The translations under genes and the position numbers were made by a program. A stretch of 64,000 nucleotides of DNA from Sternotherus odoratus (lineage: Eukaryota > Chordata > Testudines > Kinosternidae), in NCBI GenBank assembly GCA_032164245.1, contig JAVMKO010000003.1, positions 64,054,390-64,118,389 of the forward strand. The letters are read 5' to 3'. The notes under the pieces are model-generated. The model was not told the origin of the DNA. It was given only the letters and a program-made list of their open reading frames with translations, and searched no databases. This document shows positions 57,945 through 64,000 of this stretch, in pieces; the stretch's first letter is position 1, and every line of letters begins with the position of its first letter.

Positions 57945-60290
57945 CATTGCTAGGCACATATACTCTTTTGCAATCTTGAACTATTTCAAACACATTGGAA
58001 GATATTAAAAGAATGGCAAAGGGATCCAAACAACTTGTTTTGCAATTACAATTTCAACACCTGCAATCTTGCATACCACCAGCATAGAAGTAGGTTAATT
58101 CAGAGACAGGATAGCAGCCTGTTTATCGATGATTAACCTTCACCACGAGGTGTAACAAGAAGAACATAAGTACTCAGTTGGCAAGTTCATAACAATAAAA
58201 TTCATGACCTTTAGTTAAAGGACCATTTGAGTTGCTATTATGCAGTAAAGAGCTTATGATACATTTTACTTATAAGTTGCTCGGTTACACAAAATTGTGC
58301 CAATGTTTCCCTTCATAAATCAATTATTCTCTATTACTCCCCATAAAACATCACACAATGAAATTATCCAGAGAATCAAAACTCCTTTCCACCTACCAGG
58401 AAGCATTTAGTTAAAGATTACTAGCACTATTTAATACATACTTTAACCAAAGAATGTAGGGTACATTTTTGATATGTTGCATGAGGATTTAGCAGAGAGA
58501 TTAAAAAAAAAAAGTCAGGTAGAGTCTTGCACTAAAAACCAAGCAACAGTGAAAGTGTGCCCAAAAGACCACCCATTTGGCACTTTGACTATTTCAGGTT
58601 AGGTTAACACACACACACGGGGACACACTTCATTTCTAACACTTTTGCTCAATTATGTGCAGAGACTACTAGAGACCAACTCTCATTAAAGTTTCATATA
58701 TGTTATGTAAATAAATCTAGAAAACCTCCAGATGTGTGTGTGTTCATTCAGGGGGAAGAGAATAAACGTAGAAAGCTTTGTACAGGATATTCCTTTCATC
58801 TCAATCTTATTAAGTAAGGACATCCCTCAGTGCAGAATCCAATTTGCCTTAGTCAAATAACAAAAAAAAGAAGAAGCAAGCTTTCTGTTTTCTTCCTTTC
58901 AACACTTAGCAATTTTGATATAAATCACAATAATGAAACAGGTTATTATTATACAATGTTATTTACAGTGAAGTAATTAATCTCAACCTGTAACTTTCTG
59001 CACAACTACTTTTTCTTGCATCCATTTTCAGTTTCTCCTTTTCAACTGCCTGGGCTCCGGGGTGGTGCAGAATTGAAAAGAGGAACAAGGTTATCATTTA
59101 GATTCACACACATACACATGCAGATTCCTTGTGTGAGGGGAACGTAACCTTTGTGGAGCATCTACTCCCCTCCCCCCTGCCACCACGCAACTGGGTGGGG
59201 AGTAGGTGAGGAACGGGGTGGAACCTTGGTTTAGCTCCACAACACACTCAGTGGTGCAGTCCCACTCCATCTTGGAGAGCATACAAAACCTGGGTAACCC
59301 TGACATACTATGCTCCCTTTCTCTGAGTGGAAGCAGAGATGGGCTGGATGTGCAACTGTAATTTAGGCAGCTTTAGGGACACTGCAGCAATAGTTCAACA
59401 TTAATGCAGGGCTTATGGCAAAGCTGTGATTTAAACTCAATGCAATTCAAGTATATAGATGTAATCTTAAAAGAGCAATTTCAAATGAATTTAAGATTTA
59501 AATGTACAATAAACTGGGCAGATCAAAGGAAAGAAATCTCTTTTCTCTGATGCTGGAGTCTCCTCAAATCTCAAATACAAGGAAGAATACACAAAGGTGT
59601 AGAAAGTGGCATTTGGGTCTCAGGACATGGTACCTTTCCTTCTAAGTCCGCAAAAATCAATATCCCGCTGCACAGAGGCACCACACTGTTACTGTAGGTG
59701 CTGTATTTGGGGTGTACAAGGTTCCAAGGACCGTCCTCGTCCCTCGCTCCACCCATGTAATTAAGGATCCAAGGGCACTTATCAGAATTATAATCCAAGG
59801 GCACTTATCAGAATTATAATGCTGTAGTAATTGCTGTGTTATAGCTAAACTCAACATTGCTAATCAAATGCAGTGAATCACTGTTACACATCACTAAAGC
59901 AATATAAAGGTAGCAGCTTCTCAGTGGTGGGGAAAATGCCTTTCTATATAGAACCAAAAAAACCTGGGATTCTTCTGGGTGGGAGGAACTCTTAAGAAAT
60001 GTATTTTTAATTATTAGCCTAATTTAATAAGTAATTGATTTATATGTAAAAGTGGCTTTTGATTCCACAATTATTTCTCATATAAAGCACTTGATTTGCC
60101 AGTAAAACACAATATTCCTAATTTACAGTAACTCTTTCTAAACCTCCTTTTAATTATATTGTATATTTTTCTAATCCCATTATTGTTATCTCACTAAACG
60201 TATTAGTTATATAATCATGTTATTTCTCAAAGAGAACACTGTTTTTCTTCCGTCAACTCCATATCCTTTGAAGTTTGTGTTTTTATATGT
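57945..60290. other. PREP intron sequence, no gene
   Basis: AT-rich. It contains one exact 26-bp tandem duplication at 59767-59818. A GC-richer patch at 59130-59300 has no recognised identity. Confidence 0.5.
59767..59818. repeat. exact 26-bp tandem duplication
   Basis: The unit ATCCAAGGGCACTTATCAGA plus ATTATA occurs twice without mismatch, at 59767-59792 and 59793-59818. Probably a recent slippage event. Confidence 0.95.
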
Positions 60291-60295
60291 ATATT

Positions 60296-60426
60296 AATCA
60301 GAGGGGTAGCTGTGTTAGTCTGGATCTGCAAAAGTGACAAAAAGAGTCTTGTAGCACCTTATAGACTAACAGATGTTTAGTCTAAATATCTGTTAGTATA
60401 TAAGGTGCTACAAGACTCTGTCACTT
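60296..60426. mobile_element. foldback retroposon end
   Basis: Begins with a phrase close to GGTAGCTGTGTTAGTCTGGA, then two inverted arms (60332-60374 and 60388-60426) that are complementary apart from a 4-nt indel and one mismatch, around a 13-nt spacer. The arm phrase GTAGCACCTTATAGACTAAC is the complement of the segment seen at 50790-50810, so it is the same retroposon family arranged tail to tail. Confidence 0.65.
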
Positions 60427-60839
60427 ATATATATATCTATTATATATAATAGAACAGAGAAAGAAGTAGTGAAGTAGTAGCCTCCCTGATTAATTTAAGC
60501 CAAGAGATAAATTTTTGATGACTGCATCTTTGGCAAACTGGCCTTTGCAAAGCTCATCTTTCTATCTACGGAAGCAATCAGAGATGAATGAGGCTATTTA
60601 CAACAGCCTTGTGCAGAGAGGGATAGCATCTTCCCTGTATGTTAAATTGTGTTATGTAACTATCACTTACACCAGCATCTGTGTCAGATGACTGGAGGAT
60701 AGCTAATGGACTGCTGATTTTTAAAAAAGTCTCCAGAAGTGATCCTTGCAATTAAAGACCAGCAAGCCTAATTTCAGTACCAGCCAAACTGGTTTAAACT
60801 ATAGTAAAGAATAGAATTATCTGGCACACAGATGAAAAA

Positions 60840-61500
60840 ACAGTTACTAGCCTTCTGTAATTGGTTTTCTTCAAGATGTGCTTTCATGTCCGTTCCATGT
60901 TAGCTGTGTGTGCACTGTTACCACTGAGGGAAAAATTTCTGGCATCTGTAAGGCCGGCTCTAGCGCCCTCCAGAGACATGACGCACAGGTATAAGGAGCA
61001 GTGTTGGCCACACATCCTCTTCATTCAGCAGTAGGAAGATGGGTCATGGAATGGATATGAGCAACGCATCCTGAAGAACAACAGTTACCGAAGGTCAGTA
61101 ACCACTTTTTCTTCTCAGAGTGATTGCTCATGTCCATTCCACATTTGGTAACTCACAACCAGTGTCCCTGGAGGTGGGCTCAGAGTTCATGAACATGCTG
61201 ACTGCAACACTGCTCTTCTGGACCTGGTGTCATCTTGAGCCTGTTCAGCGATGGCATAGTGGGATGCAAAGGTATGCACCAATAATCAAACTGCAGCCCT
61301 GCAGATGTCTTGGATGGGCACTTGCGTGAGGAACGTTGCTGAGCTCCGTGGAGAGAGTAGTTAAGGATGGCGGGCAGCGGGACATTTGCCTGCTCATAGC
61401 ACGCTAGAATACAGGCGGTTATCCAGGACAAGATACTCTGGACTGACAATGGGAGCCCTTTCATCCTTTTTTGCTACTGCTACAAAGAGTTGTGTGGATT
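60840..61500 (-). mobile_element. decayed DIRS 3' end with internal complementary region
   Basis: A second, older DIRS copy. A terminal repeat (60840-60900, TTCTTCAAGATGTGCTTTCA), a stretch replacing the rest of the repeat, an internal complementary region (about 61049-61145) with GGATATGAGCAACGCATCCT then TGATTGCTCATGTCCATTCC, and then a broken recombinase end. On the minus strand at 61464-61420, MKGLPLSVQSILSWITACI matches MKGLPISTQRLSAWITSCI of the intact copy. Frameshifts destroy the rest. It ends about where a CR1 fragment begins. Confidence 0.8.
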
Positions 61501-61519
61501 TGAGAAAGGGTTAGATTTG

Positions 61520-62021
61520 AGAAAGAGATAACTAAGGTAGGGTGGTGGTGGGGAAGATGATAGAGATCTACAGAATCATGAATGGTATGGGGAATGCAAG
61601 TAAAGAAATGTTATCCCTTCACATGACAAGAACTAGAATCACCAGATTAAATTAATAGGCAGAACGTTTAAAACAAACGAAAGGAAGAACTTCTTCACAC
61701 AACACACAGTCAACCTGTGGAACTTGTTGGCAGGAAATGTTGTGAAGACCAAAAGAATAAGTGGGTTCAAAAAAAAGAACTAGATAAGTTCATGGAAGAC
61801 GGATCCATCAATAGCTTACAGCCAAGATGGTTCGGGTTGCAACCCCATGCTCTGGGTGTCCCTAAACCTCTAACTGCCAGAAGCTGGGATAACAGGGGAT
61901 GGATCACTCAATAACTGCCATCTTATGTTCAGTCCCTCTGAAGCATCTGGCACTGGCCACAGTCAGAGACAAGATACTGGTCTAGATGGACCATTGGTCT
62001 GACTTGGAATGGTCATTCTTA
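61520..62021 (+). mobile_element. CR1 LINE 3' end
   Basis: Plus-oriented CR1 3' region. It runs from GATAGAGATCTACAGAATCA through GGAAGAACTTCTTCACACAA and GATAAGTTCATGGAAGACGG to the tail TGGACCATTGGTCTGACTTG. It is 5'-truncated and directly follows the DIRS fragment. Confidence 0.85.
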
Positions 62022-62476
62022 TTTTGGAGCTTTAGGAATTAGCTTGTCAGAATCCAAATGATGTACACACTTATTTATTATTTGTAACGTATGAATGTCC
62101 AGACCCCCATTGTAGTAGGACCCCATTATGCTGGACAAACAAAAACAAAACAGTCCCCAACCAAAAGAGTTTATATGGATGACTGTACTAAGTAAAGTGG
62201 AAGAACTGCACAGTATATGGAAAGCAATTATCACTGAGATCGATGCAAAACACTACTAACACCTTTAAAATTCACAACACGGCTTGCCTTTTAGCTACAT
62301 GGCATGGCACATACTAAACTTATTCCAAAAAAGCACATAAGTCCTGCCTCAAAACTCCACAACTTCTGATATTGAAAATTACACAGGTGTTGCTTGAAAG
62401 TGATCTTACTCTCATTTAACTGCAGCTTTTGTTAGTCTGCTTCACAAGGTAGAAAAATTCATGTTTTTGTAATTAC

Positions 62477-62580
62477 CTGAACTGTCTGATAAACTGAAGG
62501 ATCAAGTCCTTTCACAGTCACCTCCCGGAAAACTCGTGGCTCCAGTTCTTCTTTCATCAGATCACAGTGAAAAATAATAC
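62477..62580 (-). CDS. PREP: PREP coding exon (probably exon 10 of 15)
   Basis: This 104-bp exon follows a tctgtttcag acceptor and ends at a GTAATT donor. It enters with the last two bases of a split Gly codon and ends in phase 0. It encodes about residues 405-439, including the stretch [20 protein letters not shown], which I recognise as PREP. The segment is the end of the propeller domain, just before the peptide chain returns to the catalytic domain. The exon number assumes the 15-exon structure of the mammalian gene. The next exon lies 25.7 kb downstream, the largest intron seen here. Confidence 0.94.
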
Positions 62581-62948
62581 CTGAAACAGAGGTCAAATTT
62601 GTCAATTAAGCGTACATGCGTCATTAAAAAGGCATTGGATTAAAAAAAAATGAAAGACTAACGAATGGCAAAGTTAACCCAGTGGGTAAAGAAGCAGCCT
62701 TGATACATTTTTACACTTAATTGACATGCACTTCTTCACTGAAGAATGCGGAGCCTTTCTGTATGCAAAGAACAATTACCACTGCTCATACTAAGCATTT
62801 GAAGTTAGAATTCCCAAAACCAACCAAATACAAGGAAAAAAAATTAAGTTGCTTTGCATTTAATAAGAATGATAAATCCAACAGAATTCAGATAATGGAA
62901 AGATTTAGGAGTCTACTTGGAAACATGGTGGGTTAATACAGATTACAC

Positions 62949-63260
62949 CAGCGGTCAGCAACTTTTCAGAAGTGGTGTGCCGAGTCTTCATTTATTCACT
63001 CTAATTTAAGGTTTTGCATGCCAATAATACATTTTAATGTTTTCTGAAGGTCTCTTTCTATAAGTGTATAACATATAACTAAACTATTGTTGTATGTAAA
63101 GTAAATAAGATTTTTAAAATGTTTAAGAAGCTTCATTTAAAATTAAATTAAAATGCAGAACTCCCCAAACCAGTGGCCAGGACCCAGGCAGTGTGAGCGT
63201 CACTGAAAATGAGCTTGCGTGCTGCTTTTGGCACGAGTACCACAGGTTGCCTACAACTAC
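62949..63260. mobile_element. hAT-type nonautonomous element
   Basis: Left end CAGCGGTCAGCAACTTTTCA. The right part GGCACGAGTACCACAGGTTG, then CCTAC, keeps most of the inverted end (expected GTTGCC...). The interior GTGGTGTGCCGAGTCTTCAT is characteristic of a common reptile hAT MITE. The last bases are mutated and I see no clear 8-bp duplication. Confidence 0.65.
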
Positions 63261-63307
63261 ATTGGTATAATCCAAGGGAACAGAATTTAGCCTAATACGT
63301 TTACTTA

Positions 63308-63405
63308 GGGCCTCATCCCGCAAACACAAACACGTGAATAATTTTACTCACTGCAGTATGCCCACTGAAATCAGTGGAATTACTCATATAAGTACAATTA
63401 CCATG
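63308..63405. repeat. ancient palindromic repeat scrap
   Basis: CCTCATCCCGCAAACACAAA, then CCCACTGAAATCAGTGGAAT, then TACTCATATAAGTAC. The centre is self-complementary. Similar words occur near 63661-63700, 46785-46850, 42845-42880, 22120-22180 and 35765-35832, so these are probably members of one or more very old palindromic repeat families of amniotes. Confidence 0.45.
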
Positions 63406-63789
63406 AAGAAGCTGGTAGACTTGCACTCGTTTTTAAGTGTGTGACTGAGGCAGAGCTGCACTGTCCTGAGGGAATGGAGGCACTCAGCTCAGGAAATAAG
63501 AAATCCATTTTTGTGGGGAACACCTCTCTATCCACTGCACATTTATGGAGTGGGCAGAGCCATGCACCCATTTCCTCTTCACCTAGCCTTCCCCCTAGGG
63601 GAACACAGATGGAAAAGTCACTGTGCAGGATCTGGCTTTTAGACTGAAATCTCCTTTTCTAGGATCCAGTCCTGCAAATACTTAACCATATGTTTAAACT
63701 CTCTGCCCCAATTCTGTTCTCCAAACTTCCCAAGAAAGATAAGTTATTCTCCAATGCTCTCCAAGGTGGACAGTTGGTAGGAAGGGACA

Positions 63790-63960
63790 AGGACACTCTT
63801 GTGGCCAAGGAACTGGACTGGATTGCAATGCAAGAGATCTGGGTTCAATTTCCAGTGTTGTCTTGGACAAATCACTGTCTCTCTGAACCTTTGTTCTTCA
63901 GATGTAAAATTGGGATTATAGTTCTTCTTTTCTCTCACCCTTTGTCTTGTCTATTCTTAT
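63790..63960 (+). mobile_element. MIR-like SINE
   Basis: MIR layout with GAGATCTGGGTTCAATTTCC (B-box-like GGTTCAATTTCC), TTGTCTTGGACAAATCACTG and CTTCAGATGTAAAATTGGGA. Old and diverged. Confidence 0.75.
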
Positions 63961-64000
63961 TGTATACCCATCAGGTCAGAGTCTTAACATATGTCTGTAC

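Overview
The window is vertebrate nuclear DNA, most likely from a turtle (or another archelosaur reptile). The evidence is one spliced single-copy gene with large introns, many CR1 LINE fragments, hAT, pogo-like and Harbinger-like short DNA elements, MIR-type SINEs, and a coding-intact DIRS-type tyrosine-recombinase retrotransposon. There are no prokaryotic operons, rRNA genes or CRISPR arrays. The clade call rests on recognising repeat families by eye and is an inference.

The only cellular gene I can support is PREP (prolyl endopeptidase), on the minus strand. Its last six coding exons lie at 62580-62477, 36816-36680, 29101-29007, 25914-25783, 21888-21732 and 16351-16057. All internal borders are GT-AG and reading phase is kept throughout. 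Counting back from the stop with the family length of 710 residues places the triad exactly at Ser554, Asp641 and His680. The 5' exons lie beyond position 64000.

Layout. 1-955: no gene. 956-7337: a solo LTR with a 4-bp ACAC target duplication, split near its 3' end by a DIRS element (about 999-6935, minus strand) with three long open frames: Gag-like, RT/RNase H/methyltransferase-like, and tyrosine recombinase. 7338-16050: downstream of PREP, with a probable second LTR, two Harbinger-like elements (one with a decayed Myb-like gene), a hAT element and a G-rich degenerate repeat. 16057-62580: PREP exons and introns. The introns hold a CR1 copy interrupted by an LTR and by a foldback retroposon, several hAT elements with target duplications, two related pogo-like elements with GC-rich tandem interiors, a third pogo-like element, a second solo LTR, MIR-like SINEs, a perfect 59-bp palindrome, a (TC)n tract and a second decayed DIRS 3' end. 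62581-64000: part of the upstream intron, with a hAT element and a MIR-like SINE.

The most notable items are the DIRS element with its circle-junction-like internal complementary region, its nesting inside a solo LTR, a hammerhead-ribozyme-like core in a retroposon end near 50739-50775, and the perfect palindrome at 45641-45786. Coordinates of repeats without sharp ends are approximate.
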